Source: CAZRHR01 sp964578885 (GTDB taxonomy: Bacteria > Bacteroidota > Bacteroidia > CAIKAF01). From it: DNA of 64,000 nucleotides. The stretch spans positions 62,001 through 126,000 of the forward strand of contig CAZOEO010000004.1 of assembly GCA_964578885.1 (NCBI GenBank), in the 5' to 3' direction. Below are positions 36,187 through 44,142 of this stretch, piece by piece. Position 1 is the first letter of the stretch; every line of letters starts with the position of its first letter. Position numbers and translations under genes: made by a program. The notes below the pieces were generated by a model. That model searched no databases, was not told where the DNA came from, and was given only the letters and a program-made list of their open reading frames with translations.

Positions 36187-36194
36187 CAAAAATA
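36187..36194 (-). promoter_or_regulatory. TAnnTTTG promoter box for the M23 peptidase
   Basis: The minus strand reads TATTTTTG, exact, ending 6 nt before GTG 36180. The box overlaps an in-frame TTG, which rules that codon out as start. Confidence 0.6.
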
Positions 36195-36277
36195 GAATAT
36201 CCGGCGAGATTTAATAAGGGTGAATGTTGTGAAATTTATGTTAAAATTCGATTTAACATACCGAGGTCGCGCTATGA

Positions 36278-36580
36278 CTAGGAAAATCGGACTTCTTTAA
36301 GCGCTTCTTTTCCAAGTTTTTCCAAAAAACGTTGCAGAATTTCTTCCCGATTGCTCCAAAGTTCTTGTCGAAGTGCTGCGGATTGAATTTTAATATAAAG
36401 TACGTTTCCCTGTAGTTTTACTTCTTGGGTACGCTCATAAATGAAAGGCCCTGCAATGTCTTTCCAACAGGTTTGCATGGTTTTTTCCCGCAATCCGGCC
36501 GCCAGGCGATATTGGCCAATCAGTTTTTCAATGGCTTCACCCAAGGTGTATTCGTTGGTAGAAGGCTTTTTATCTTTCAT
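36278..36580 (-). CDS. DUF721 (DciA-like) protein
   Basis: A 100-residue DUF721 protein (TLGEAIEKLIGQYRLAAGLREKTMQTCWKDIAGPFIYERTQEVKLQGNVLYI). DUF721/DciA proteins load or assist the replicative helicase DnaB in bacteria lacking DnaC or DnaI. It overlaps recF by ATGA at 36577-36580, a neighbourhood seen in many bacteria where DciA lies beside recF or other replication genes. I judge the domain sure, the helicase-loader role inferred. Confidence 0.8.
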   Translation of the reverse strand: MKDKKPSTNEYTLGEAIEKLIGQYRLAAGLREKTMQTCWKDIAGPFIYERTQEVKLQGNVLYIKIQSAALRQELWSNREEILQRFLEKLGKEALKEVRFS

Positions 36581-37668
36581 GATAAAAGAGTGGTTTCGTA
36601 AGGAATCGCCAAATAATCAAGCATCTGTGGAAGCCGGTTGGTATCTGTGTCTGTGATAAGAATTTGGCCGAGATTTTTTACCTGTAGAATAAGTTGGCTC
36701 ACCCGATGAGGGTCTAGTTTATCGAAGATATCATCCAGCAAAAGAATAGGTGGGATACCGGTTTGTGCCTGAAGAAGAGACCATTCTGCTAATTTTAACG
36801 CAGCAAGAAAGGTTTTTTGCTGACCTTGCGAAGCGAACTTTTTCACCAACATGCCACTTAAGGAAAATTGAATATCGTCTCTGTGAGGACCGATGGTGCT
36901 GTATTTAAGAATGCGGTCTTTGGCAATGGCCGCCTGGGTTTGGGTGCGCCAGGTTCCTTCCGGCGCCGTGGCCACATAGGTGAGCTCCGGAATTTCTTTT
37001 TCCCCGGAAAGCTTAGCATAATGGCGAGAAAATAAGGGGAGAAATACCTTTAAAAACGCATTTCTTTGTTGTAAAATGCGCTCTGCAGGTCCTTCCAGTT
37101 GCAGGTCGTACACGTGCAAGGTCGATTCCTGCAGGGCATGATCTTCTACTTGTTTTAAAAGTGCATTGCGTTGCTGAATAAGTCGGTTGTATCGGAGCAG
37201 GTCTTCCAGATAGCTCGGCGCGTATTGACAAATCAGGGCGTCCATGAACTTTCTTCTTTCCTCGCTGCTGCCGTGAATAAGGTCTGCATCCTGTGGGGCA
37301 ATCATGACCACCGGAAATTTACCGACATGCTCGGCCAATCTTTCGTATTCTTTTTTATTTCGTTTCAGCAGTTTTTTCTGCCCTTTTCTCACGGTACATT
37401 GGATGGTTTCCGTTTTCCCGTCTTTAAAAAACTGCCCTTCCAGCATGAAAAAAGGAATGTCTTGCTCGGGTCGGTCGCTTTTTCTGATGTTTTGGGTGTC
37501 TATGGCGGACAGATAGCTTTTGGCCAGACAAAGAGTGTACACCGCATCCAGAATATTCGTTTTTCCAAGCCCATTGGGCCCCGTGATGAGGTTTAAGCCC
37601 GGCCCAAATCGCAGCGACAGCGATTCCCAGTTGCGAAATTGAAGCAGTTGAAGACTTTCTAAAAACAC
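36577..37668 (-). CDS. recF: DNA replication and repair protein RecF, GTG start
   Basis: A 363-residue SMC-type ATPase that acts with RecO and RecR to load RecA on gapped DNA. It shows Walker A GPNGLGKTN near residue 30, the signature region FASQGQQKTFLAALKLAEW and Walker B ILLLDDIFDKLD. GTG 37668 (giving MFLESLQLLQFRNW) fits the family start and lies 5 nt behind an exact promoter box; the upstream ATG at 37719 would add 17 unconserved residues and lie before the promoter. It overlaps the DUF721 gene. Confidence 0.95.
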   Translation of the reverse strand: MFLESLQLLQFRNWESLSLRFGPGLNLITGPNGLGKTNILDAVYTLCLAKSYLSAIDTQNIRKSDRPEQDIPFFMLEGQFFKDGKTETIQCTVRKGQKKLLKRNKKEYERLAEHVGKFPVVMIAPQDADLIHGSSEERRKFMDALICQYAPSYLEDLLRYNRLIQQRNALLKQVEDHALQESTLHVYDLQLEGPAERILQQRNAFLKVFLPLFSRHYAKLSGEKEIPELTYVATAPEGTWRTQTQAAIAKDRILKYSTIGPHRDDIQFSLSGMLVKKFASQGQQKTFLAALKLAEWSLLQAQTGIPPILLLDDIFDKLDPHRVSQLILQVKNLGQILITDTDTNRLPQMLDYLAIPYETTLLS

Positions 37669-37673
37669 AGCGG

Positions 37674-37681
37674 CAAAGGTA
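37674..37681 (-). promoter_or_regulatory. TAnnTTTG promoter box for recF
   Basis: The minus strand reads TACCTTTG, exact, ending 5 nt before GTG 37668. The same octamer precedes thrS. It is divergent from the box at 37772-37779. Confidence 0.6.
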
Positions 37682-37771
37682 AGCGTTTGTTTTGAGGTGA
37701 ACCTTCTCTGGTGTAGCATTAAAACGTGAGGGAAAGTTTCTGCATTCCTTCTGAAAATTCAAATAAAAGTA

Positions 37772-37779
37772 TATTTTTG
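37772..37779 (+). promoter_or_regulatory. TAnnTTTG promoter box for the TPR gene
   Basis: TATTTTTG, exact, ends 21 nt before ATG 37801. Confidence 0.5.
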
Positions 37780-37800
37780 CAAGCCAAATTTTTCTGGAAC

Positions 37801-38472
37801 ATGTCTGCTCAAGAACAACAACCTAATAAATTTCAACTCGACCAATTGCTGAATAACCCGGATTACCGGAAGAAACTCACTACGGGTATTCTGGTTGTAT
37901 TGGTGGCAGTTACTGGATTTTTCCTATATCGTCAGTATGTGATGATTCCTCAGGAAAAAGAAGGATTTTCCCGCATGTACAAAGCGGAATTTTATTTTGC
38001 CCAGGATAGTCTGCAACTGGCTTTAGATGGTCGCCCCGGTGAATTCGATGGCTTTTTAACCATTGCTGATGAATTCGGTGGAAAACCAGGAAGCCTGGCA
38101 CATTTGTACGCAGGCTTATGTTATTTGAATCTTGGACAGTTCCAGGAAGCCATTCCACATTTTGAATCCTATGATGGAGACGACATGATTTTGGCACCGT
38201 CTGCCATTGGTAATATTGGCGATTGTTATTTGGAACTAGGTAATGCCGAAGAGGCGGTGGTGTATTATGAAAAAGCCGCGGGAATGAATGCCAATATGAT
38301 GACCTCTCCCAGGTTTTTGAATAAAGCGGCCATGGTACAATACGAAATGCTGAATAACAAAGAGCGTGCGCTTAAATTGTATCAAAAACTCGCGCAAGAG
38401 TACTATTTTACCGCAGAAGGCAGAAATGCTGAGCGGATGGTCGCTATGATTGAGCAGGAATTGGCCGAGTAA
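37801..38472 (+). CDS. TPR-repeat membrane-anchored protein
   Basis: A 223-residue protein with one membrane helix near residues 30-47 (LTTGILVVLVAVTGFFLYRQYV) and a tetratricopeptide-repeat domain facing the periplasm (LAHLYAGLCYLNLGQFQEAIPHFE; SAIGNIGDCYLELGNAEEAVVYYEKA; ERALKLYQKLAQEY). The arrangement matches YfgM/DUF2133-type proteins of Bacteroidota that sit beside ribH. It probably mediates protein contacts at the membrane. Start ATG 37801 follows the promoter box; an upstream ATG at 37726 lies before it. It lies 2 nt before ribH. Confidence 0.8.
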   Translation: MSAQEQQPNKFQLDQLLNNPDYRKKLTTGILVVLVAVTGFFLYRQYVMIPQEKEGFSRMYKAEFYFAQDSLQLALDGRPGEFDGFLTIADEFGGKPGSLAHLYAGLCYLNLGQFQEAIPHFESYDGDDMILAPSAIGNIGDCYLELGNAEEAVVYYEKAAGMNANMMTSPRFLNKAAMVQYEMLNNKERALKLYQKLAQEYYFTAEGRNAERMVAMIEQELAE

Positions 38473-38474
38473 TT

Positions 38475-38966
38475 ATGTCCAGCCAGGCTAAAAATTTATC
38501 CGATACTTCACTTTTTGGCGCCCGGCCCATTTCATCCCGAAAGGTGGCTGTGGTTTTTGCCAGTTGGAATCTAGAAGTTACGTATGCCCTTCGGGACGGA
38601 GCGCTTGATGCGTTGAGCGCCTACGGAATTCGCAAAGAAGATCAACTTTTAGTAGAAGTACCAGGTACGTTTGAGTTGCCCATGGCAGCCCAAATGGCCA
38701 TTAAAGCAGGCGCGGAAGGCGTTATTTGTATTGGCTGCGTAGTGCGTGGAGAAACGCCGCATTTCGATTATATCTGCCAAGGCGTTACGCAAGGTGTCAT
38801 GCAAGTGGGTCTCACTACCGGTAAGCCCGTTATTTTTGGTGTACTTACGGTAAATGACCAACAGCAGGCTTTAGATCGTGCCGGAGGAAAGCATGGTAAT
38901 AAAGGAACAGAAGCGGCGGTTACGCTCATCAAAATGCTTCAGAACGCAGATGCTCTATCTGTTTAG
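38475..38966 (+). CDS. ribH: 6,7-dimethyl-8-ribityllumazine synthase
   Basis: A 163-residue lumazine synthase, which joins dihydroxybutanone phosphate and the ribitylaminouracil to make the riboflavin precursor. Conserved blocks are VVFASWNLEVT, VPGTFELPMAAQ, IGCVVRGETPHFDYIC (catalytic His in TPHFDY) and FGVLTVNDQQQALDRAG. Length is normal. It follows the TPR gene with a 2-nt gap. No other rib gene is in the window. Confidence 0.96.
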   Translation: MSSQAKNLSDTSLFGARPISSRKVAVVFASWNLEVTYALRDGALDALSAYGIRKEDQLLVEVPGTFELPMAAQMAIKAGAEGVICIGCVVRGETPHFDYICQGVTQGVMQVGLTTGKPVIFGVLTVNDQQQALDRAGGKHGNKGTEAAVTLIKMLQNADALSV

Positions 38967-39251
38967 TTCGGCGATTCGTTCATATTTGACGATTTTTTTT
39001 TCAGTTTTTCGCGTAAGATTTCATTTATTTTCTGGCGTTTTCTTAAATGGTAGCAGGCAATTTTTTTTGCTTGCACAAGCGTTAGCAATGCATTAGCTTT
39101 TGATGGGCGGAGGTACATTGCCTAAACTAAACTATTATTAAAATTAAGTTTACTGAATTTAGCTGAGGCAGGCATTTGTTATTATGCGCTTCCTTTTCGA
39201 AATTTATAGGGTGATTGTGATGGTTATCTATTTCGATTACGCTATCATGTT

Positions 39252-39890
39252 TTATTCGATTGGTAAACTACGTTGGGGCACAAGTGAGTGCCCTTCCGTA
39301 GTTTTAATGTGTAAGGGCTTGGGAATCCATTTCATCCAAAGTTCTGTTCCTGCTCTTGGGCTGGCAGAGTGGGGGCATATCTCGGCTTCCATGAGCGTAA
39401 GAAATGGTTCTAATTCTGATTGATAGAGATGCCGGTTTCCGCCAAAAGGTGGGCCAGGAAAAGGGAATGTTCTTTCGAACCAGAGGCCTTGAAGTTCGCC
39501 CTCCGGCAAAAGAATTCGCTGCATGGTGGCTGCATACGCCTGTCTTTGTTCAGGTGGAATAGCGCAATAAAAAGTTTGTTCTACAATGAGTCGCCATTTG
39601 GACTCGCGTAATTCAAAGAAATCCTGGATTAAATACTGATGGGCAGGAAAATCCGGATGATGGGAAAGGAAAGATTTTCGCGCGGTGGGGCTCACATCTA
39701 TCACGTAAACATGCTTGAACCCATGTGAGAACCAATAAGCAGGATCAGGACTTTCGCCTGCTCCGGGGAAAAGAATGGACCAGTTCCTGGCTTCGGGCGG
39801 AAGATGTTGCATCAAGTGAACCAATGGTGGCGATGGCTGATGCAGATTCCAGCCTGTATCCCCCTGCAAATAACGTTCTTCCCAATTCAT
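39252..39890 (-). CDS. Thiopurine methyltransferase-like SAM-dependent methyltransferase
   Basis: A 212-residue methyltransferase of the TPMT family. Family marks are WEERYLQGDTGWN at the N-terminus, the nucleotide-binding-type strand ILFPGAGESPD, VYVIDVSPTA, the EQTFYCAIPPEQRQAYA block, and PFPGPPFGGNRH. Family members methylate small thiol, tellurite, selenium or halide substrates. Substrate here unknown. It follows YceI on the minus strand but after a terminator, so it has its own expression or depends on read-through. Confidence 0.8.
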   Translation of the reverse strand: MNWEERYLQGDTGWNLHQPSPPLVHLMQHLPPEARNWSILFPGAGESPDPAYWFSHGFKHVYVIDVSPTARKSFLSHHPDFPAHQYLIQDFFELRESKWRLIVEQTFYCAIPPEQRQAYAATMQRILLPEGELQGLWFERTFPFPGPPFGGNRHLYQSELEPFLTLMEAEICPHSASPRAGTELWMKWIPKPLHIKTTEGHSLVPQRSLPIE

Positions 39891-39905
39891 ATCTTCATTT
39901 ATGAT

Positions 39906-39937
39906 AAAAAAAAAGCGACCCTCTTTCGAAGGTCGCT
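39906..39937 (-). terminator. Terminator after the YceI gene (minus strand)
   Basis: AGCGACC at 39914-39920 pairs with GGTCGCT at 39931-39937; on the minus strand the hairpin is followed by nine T (A-run 39906-39914 on plus). It lies 19 nt after the end of the YceI gene. Confidence 0.85.
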
Positions 39938-39956
39938 ACAAAAATGGAAATAATAA

Positions 39957-40631
39957 TTAGGAAGCAGATACAGTGGAAGAGAGGTTCAAATCGAACTCAA
40001 TCTGGTCATTGATCATTTTGTCACCTAAGCTCTTGAAGAATTTACCTGAACCATAACGGATATCCCACTCCGTACGGTCGATTGTAAATTTAGCTACGGC
40101 TGTAGCCAAATCTTTGGTAATGTTTACGTTAGCCGGGAAGGTGATGCTTTTAGCTACGCCTTTGATGGTAAGGTTACCAGTGATGGTGTAGTTATTTCCA
40201 TCGGCATCGGCAGCAGCTAATTTTTCAGCTTTGGTAATTTCAAAGGTAGCGGTTGGGAATTTAGCTACATCGAAAAAGTCTTCGCTTTTCAAGTGACCCA
40301 AAAGATTACCATTGGCTTTGGCATCGGTCAAATCCAGATTGGTCATGCCATTCATATTGATGGTAAAGCTACCACCAGCTAAATCACCTTTTACGGTTTT
40401 CAGGGTTCCATTGGATACCTGGATGGTTCCATTGTGGGAATCACCAGTAACTTTAGAGCCTTTCCAGCCCAAAACGGTTTTTACGGTGTCTACTTGAAAA
40501 TTGGCGTCAGCCATTACAGAATCAACGGCTACTGCATCTCCAGCGGCAACTGCATCGCCTTTTGGTCCGCAAGCTGTAAAGCTTAAAGTGGTTACTGCAG
40601 CAGCAGCGAGAAAGAAATGTTTCGTGTTCAT
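39957..40631 (-). CDS. YceI-family lipoprotein
   Basis: A 224-residue lipoprotein with lipobox LSFTAC. The YceI domain (VDTVKTVLGWKGSKVTGDSHNGTIQVSNG, then MTNLDL, GHLKSEDFFDVAKFPTATFEIT and the final strand IDRTEWDIRYGSGKFF) is a lipocalin-like barrel that binds isoprenoid or fatty-acid-like molecules. Most YceI proteins are periplasmic; the lipid anchor is common in Bacteroidota. An exact box TAGCTTTG lies 26 nt upstream of the ATG. Confidence 0.9.
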   Translation of the reverse strand: MNTKHFFLAAAAVTTLSFTACGPKGDAVAAGDAVAVDSVMADANFQVDTVKTVLGWKGSKVTGDSHNGTIQVSNGTLKTVKGDLAGGSFTINMNGMTNLDLTDAKANGNLLGHLKSEDFFDVAKFPTATFEITKAEKLAAADADGNNYTITGNLTIKGVAKSITFPANVNITKDLATAVAKFTIDRTEWDIRYGSGKFFKSLGDKMINDQIEFDLNLSSTVSAS

Positions 40632-40657
40632 GGTTTATCAAATTGAATTTAAGATTG

Positions 40658-40665
40658 CAAAGCTA
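40658..40665 (-). promoter_or_regulatory. TAnnTTTG promoter box for the YceI gene
   Basis: The minus strand reads TAGCTTTG, exact, ending 26 nt before ATG 40631, just beyond the stop of the pirin gene. Confidence 0.5.
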
Positions 40666-40669
40666 AACT

Positions 40670-41479
40670 TTACCAACGCATCGGCACCTCCATTAACAGA
40701 ATTTTAGAATCTGTTAAGGCATTCAGTTCCAAAGTCCCGTTTTCCAGTGTTGAAAAACCGGCTCCGTCTCTGGATGTGAGTTTGAGTTGGTTGGCGGAAA
40801 CTGTTCCGTCGATGATGAAAACATACAAACCTGAATTTGGTTTATACAAGGGATAAGAAATACTTTTGGATGCGTCCAAATCTATCCTGGAAAACCAGGC
40901 ATTCTGGTGAATTTCCAGCGCGCCACTACCCATAGGGCCTACGATGAGCTGAAACGCATTTTTCCTTTGTTCCGGACCAAAAAATCTTTGATCATATCTG
41001 GGCTTTACCCCTTTTGCTGCCGGAAAAACCCAAATTTGAAGCAAGTTGACTTCTTCGGTAGGGGAGTGGTTGTATTCTGAATGTAGAACACCCGTTCCGG
41101 CTGACATTACCTGGACATCTCCGGCGCGAATCACACCATGCCCGCCGGTATTGTCTTTGTGTTCCAAGGCACCTTTGAGTGGAATGGTGATGATTTCCAT
41201 GTTGTCGTGCGGATGTGTTCCAAAGCCGCGTCCACCGGCTACGATATCGTCATTGAGTACACGAAGTGCACCGAAGTGAATGCGTTGCGGATCCATATAG
41301 CCCGCAAAACTGAAAGTATGTTTGGCTTTTAGCCATCCGTGATCGGCAGAACCACGGGTTTCCGCGCGATGCAGAACAATGCTGTCCATCTTTTCTTGTT
41401 TTTTAGGTGAGGTGTTTTGAGACCACGATGCGGTTCCATTCCATATGAAAGCGCAAAGAATAAAAACACGGTATTTCAT
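40670..41479 (-). CDS. Pirin-family protein with signal peptide
   Basis: A 269-residue bicupin of the pirin (YhhW-like) family: HTFSFAGYMDPQRIHFGALRVLNDDIVAGGRGFGTHPHDNMEIITIPLKGALEHKD holds the metal ligands (His-Pro-His and the later Glu and His of the N-terminal cupin). Pirins are metal-dependent quercetin-dioxygenase-like proteins, usually cytoplasmic. Here about 22 residues before the domain form a signal peptide (MKYRVFILCAFIWNGTASWSQ), so this copy should be periplasmic, which is unusual. A GAATTTTG box ends 4 nt before the ATG. It has an AraC-type regulator gene 50 nt upstream on the same strand. Confidence 0.85.
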   Translation of the reverse strand: MKYRVFILCAFIWNGTASWSQNTSPKKQEKMDSIVLHRAETRGSADHGWLKAKHTFSFAGYMDPQRIHFGALRVLNDDIVAGGRGFGTHPHDNMEIITIPLKGALEHKDNTGGHGVIRAGDVQVMSAGTGVLHSEYNHSPTEEVNLLQIWVFPAAKGVKPRYDQRFFGPEQRKNAFQLIVGPMGSGALEIHQNAWFSRIDLDASKSISYPLYKPNSGLYVFIIDGTVSANQLKLTSRDGAGFSTLENGTLELNALTDSKILLMEVPMRW

Positions 41480-41483
41480 GATG

Positions 41484-41491
41484 CAAAATTC
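41484..41491 (-). promoter_or_regulatory. Near-consensus -7 box for the pirin gene
   Basis: The minus strand reads GAATTTTG, one mismatch from TAnnTTTG, ending 4 nt before ATG 41479. Confidence 0.35.
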
Positions 41492-41529
41492 GGGGGAATT
41501 CGCACCCTCACCAAGGCAAAAATCAGGTC

Positions 41530-42435
41530 TTAATGGTATTTTTCACGGATAAAGGCCCTTCGCTTCTGAAAACTAATGCCTTTATGGGCTTTAAAAATCC
41601 GGTTGAAATGGGCAGGATCGTCGAATCCAAGGGCGTAGCCCACTTCTTTGGCCGATAACTCCGACCATACGGCCAATCGCTCCGCTTCCAGTATGATTCT
41701 GTTGATAATTAGATTCTTGGCAGAAGTTTGAAGCTCAGCTTTTACTACGTCGTTCAGATAATTAGGCGTAATATGCAGGAGTTTTGCATATTCCGATACC
41801 TTATGGATTTGTCTGAAATTTTTTTCAATCAATTGTTTAAACTGAGTGACTATTTTAGATGCTCCGTGCCATTGCGATGGATCATGTTGTGCGGATGCAG
41901 GCGGCAGGGCTTCTCGTCCATGAAGCAGGAAAAGCCGAAGCCAAGCGGCTACAAAATCCATTTGAAAGGCGCTTTTGTCTGCATTCCAATGGGTTTGCAT
42001 GGATTCCAGACATCTTTTGAGCTCTTTCACCATCTCTGATGAAAGGGATAGCGGCGGGACAATATCACAAGCAAAAAAAACGCCTAAACCATCTAAAAAT
42101 GAGGCGGTAATGCCGTGATCGTGTAAAAATTTGGGCGAAAATAAAATGACCCAACCTTTGGGAGGAGCCGTAAATTGAAAATGATGCACTTGTTCTGGAC
42201 TGATGAAAACCAGAACGGGTGCTTCTATTTCAAATCCTTGAAAATCAAGCGAGTGTAATCCGCGGCCTTCTTCCATCAAAACCACCGTATAATAACTATG
42301 GCGATGAGGAATTTCAGGCCGGTTTCCATGATTGGCCTCAATGTCTTCCATACGCTTTAAGGCGAAGTCGATGAACTCGTTGGTGCCTTGTTTGACCAAT
42401 TCCAGCCTTGGTATCGGATGCACGGATGTGGGCAT
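41530..42435 (-). CDS. AraC-family transcriptional regulator
   Basis: A 301-residue regulator: N-terminal cupin-like sensor domain (SYYTVVLMEEGRGLHSLDFQGFEIEAPVLVFISPEQVHHF) and a C-terminal double helix-turn-helix (VSEYAKLLHITPNYLNDVVKAEL and SAKEVGYALGFDDPAHFNRIFKAHKGISFQKRR). Such proteins activate a nearby gene on binding a small ligand. It is divergent from the DoxX-like gene at 42505 and upstream of the pirin gene, so either could be its target. Confidence 0.88.
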   Translation of the reverse strand: MPTSVHPIPRLELVKQGTNEFIDFALKRMEDIEANHGNRPEIPHRHSYYTVVLMEEGRGLHSLDFQGFEIEAPVLVFISPEQVHHFQFTAPPKGWVILFSPKFLHDHGITASFLDGLGVFFACDIVPPLSLSSEMVKELKRCLESMQTHWNADKSAFQMDFVAAWLRLFLLHGREALPPASAQHDPSQWHGASKIVTQFKQLIEKNFRQIHKVSEYAKLLHITPNYLNDVVKAELQTSAKNLIINRIILEAERLAVWSELSAKEVGYALGFDDPAHFNRIFKAHKGISFQKRRAFIREKYH

Positions 42436-42479
42436 ATATCGGAATCACGTTTTCATTACAATGATAAGGTTATCTCAAG

Positions 42480-42487
42480 TATCTTTG
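42480..42487 (+). promoter_or_regulatory. TAnnTTTG promoter box for the DoxX-like gene
   Basis: TATCTTTG, exact, ends 17 nt before ATG 42505. It lies in the 69-nt space divergent from the AraC-type regulator. Confidence 0.5.
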
Positions 42488-42504
42488 AAAAAATAATTCA
42501 CAAG

Positions 42505-42939
42505 ATGACCATTAATCATTTCATGCAAACGCCTGCCATGCTGTTTTTGACCATGGTTCCGGGATTGATGCTGGCCATAGCCTTTTTACAATCCGGTTGG
42601 GACAAAGTGGTGCAGCGGCAGGGAAATCTAGACTGGTTTAAAGGACATTTCGCCAAAACCATCTTAGGGAAATGGCCTGGTGGGGCATTAACATATCTGA
42701 CAATCATGGAATTGGCTGCGGGAATTTTGTTTCCCTTATGTTGGATCTTTTATTTCCTTTTTCCCGATGCGCTGCCATTGAGCTTTACTTTGTGGAGTTT
42801 TTTCAACGGCCTTACTTTGGTCAGTCTTTTCCTGGGTCAGCGCCTGGCGGGTGATTATCCGGGTGCTGCGAACCTGAACGGATACACGATGGTGTATGTG
42901 GCCGCAGGCGTATTGAAAGCGATGCTTTTCCTTGCGTAA
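42505..42939 (+). CDS. DoxX-like membrane protein
   Basis: A 144-residue membrane protein with four helices (AMLFLTMVPGLMLAIAFLQSGWDKV, GGALTYLTIMELAAGILFPLCWIF and two more). The arrangement matches DoxX-type quinone- or redox-linked membrane proteins, in which a first helix ends with a GxxK/DK motif as in SGWDKV. Exact function unknown. ATG 42505 is supported by the promoter box; an upstream in-frame ATG at 42388 would lie inside the divergent regulator gene. It is probably regulated by the adjacent AraC protein. Confidence 0.7.
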   Translation: MTINHFMQTPAMLFLTMVPGLMLAIAFLQSGWDKVVQRQGNLDWFKGHFAKTILGKWPGGALTYLTIMELAAGILFPLCWIFYFLFPDALPLSFTLWSFFNGLTLVSLFLGQRLAGDYPGAANLNGYTMVYVAAGVLKAMLFLA

Positions 42940-42944
42940 TTTTG

Positions 42945-44057
42945 TTACTCAAAGAAACTTCTGAATTCTTCCTGAATCACCGGATTTACAATGACGGCGA
43001 TGAGGATGGAAATAACCAAGCCAATCAATGCATTTGAAATATCATTGAAAATCAGTCGGAAAGCCTGTGTTGTTTTCTTTTTAACCGAATAATGTCTGGA
43101 AACTGCAATGGCCAGCTCTCTTCCCCCAAGAAGTCCTAAAAATACCCAGGTGGTGCTCATCGGAATTTTTGAAATAGCTAAAAAGATGATGAGGATAGCG
43201 GAGTAAACTAAGTCTATGAGTGTGGCGGCCCGTACATCTTTGGTTTCTGATTTTTTGGTGATGATTTCCTGAATTTTGTCGCCACGCATATAAAATAAGA
43301 TGCCCATTCCTACGGAAATATATCCGATAAAAATCAAGAATTCAGTTAAATTTAGGGCTCGTGGTAAAGTCACTGCGATGTTGGCGCCGTCTTGAGCGAG
43401 CCAAACAGCCCATAAGGTGCCGGATACCAGCCATTGGAAAATGTCCCAAATGGGGTGTGCTTTTCCTTTGGTGAGTTTGGAAATGGATTTAGAAAGTAAG
43501 AACCATAGCAAAAAAGCACTGGCAAAAGCAATAAAATAACCGGACGCACTTTTTCCCAGCATGTTAAAAATTCCACTGCTTTGGGTTGAGTAGGCGCTTA
43601 GGCAGAGGAAAGTGGTAGAAACCGGCATTCGAAACCGGGTCAGCAGCAGTAAAACAACGGGGGCTGCCAATTGTAAAAATTTAAATTCTTCCGGCGCTTT
43701 GGCAAATTCTGGTTCAGAGAGTCGTTGAAAGGAAACATCACCATGAAAAACAACCCAGGAGTAGGTCATTACGGCGATGAAAATTCCTGTAACAAAAAGC
43801 CAGAGGACCCACCATGGACGTTTGGCGTTGGAAGCCAGAAAGGTTCCGATGGTTTGAATGGAATCGTTGGCGATGGCGGCGTATCCGGCAAAGAAAAATC
43901 CCAGCCACATGGCTACCTGAGGCACTGGTGCAAAAGCAAATGCAGCCAAGAAAAACATGGCCAGAATGAGGAAAAACTTCCTTTCCTTGAACATAAAAAG
44001 TCGCATGGCCCTGTACCGAATCGGGGCAACCAAACTATCTTTTTTCTGCTTTACCAT
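42945..44057 (-). CDS. PiT-like phosphate/anion permease
   Basis: A 370-residue membrane protein with about ten helices. Two inverted-repeat signatures of the PiT (PHO4) family are recognisable: AIANDSIQTIGTFLAS near residue 60 and QDGANIAVTLPRAL near 225; PVSTTF and PMSTTWVFLGLLGGRELAI are further family blocks. PiT proteins take up phosphate with protons or sodium. The first copy has ANDS in place of GANDVAN, so the anion may differ. A start at ATG 44006 is possible too. It has no phoU-like partner beside it. Confidence 0.75.
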   Translation of the reverse strand: MVKQKKDSLVAPIRYRAMRLFMFKERKFFLILAMFFLAAFAFAPVPQVAMWLGFFFAGYAAIANDSIQTIGTFLASNAKRPWWVLWLFVTGIFIAVMTYSWVVFHGDVSFQRLSEPEFAKAPEEFKFLQLAAPVVLLLLTRFRMPVSTTFLCLSAYSTQSSGIFNMLGKSASGYFIAFASAFLLWFLLSKSISKLTKGKAHPIWDIFQWLVSGTLWAVWLAQDGANIAVTLPRALNLTEFLIFIGYISVGMGILFYMRGDKIQEIITKKSETKDVRAATLIDLVYSAILIIFLAISKIPMSTTWVFLGLLGGRELAIAVSRHYSVKKKTTQAFRLIFNDISNALIGLVISILIAVIVNPVIQEEFRSFFE

Positions 44058-44142
44058 GAGGTGTTGGTCTTTGCTTTTAGCGTCTTTGTGATAACGAATG
44101 TACTTCGGTAAATATAATCTCAGATGAAGTCAAAAATAAACT

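Noticed and set aside
38878..39096. Small frame after ribH
   Set aside because: Overlaps ribH in another frame and is mostly Phe/Leu from T-rich intergenic sequence.
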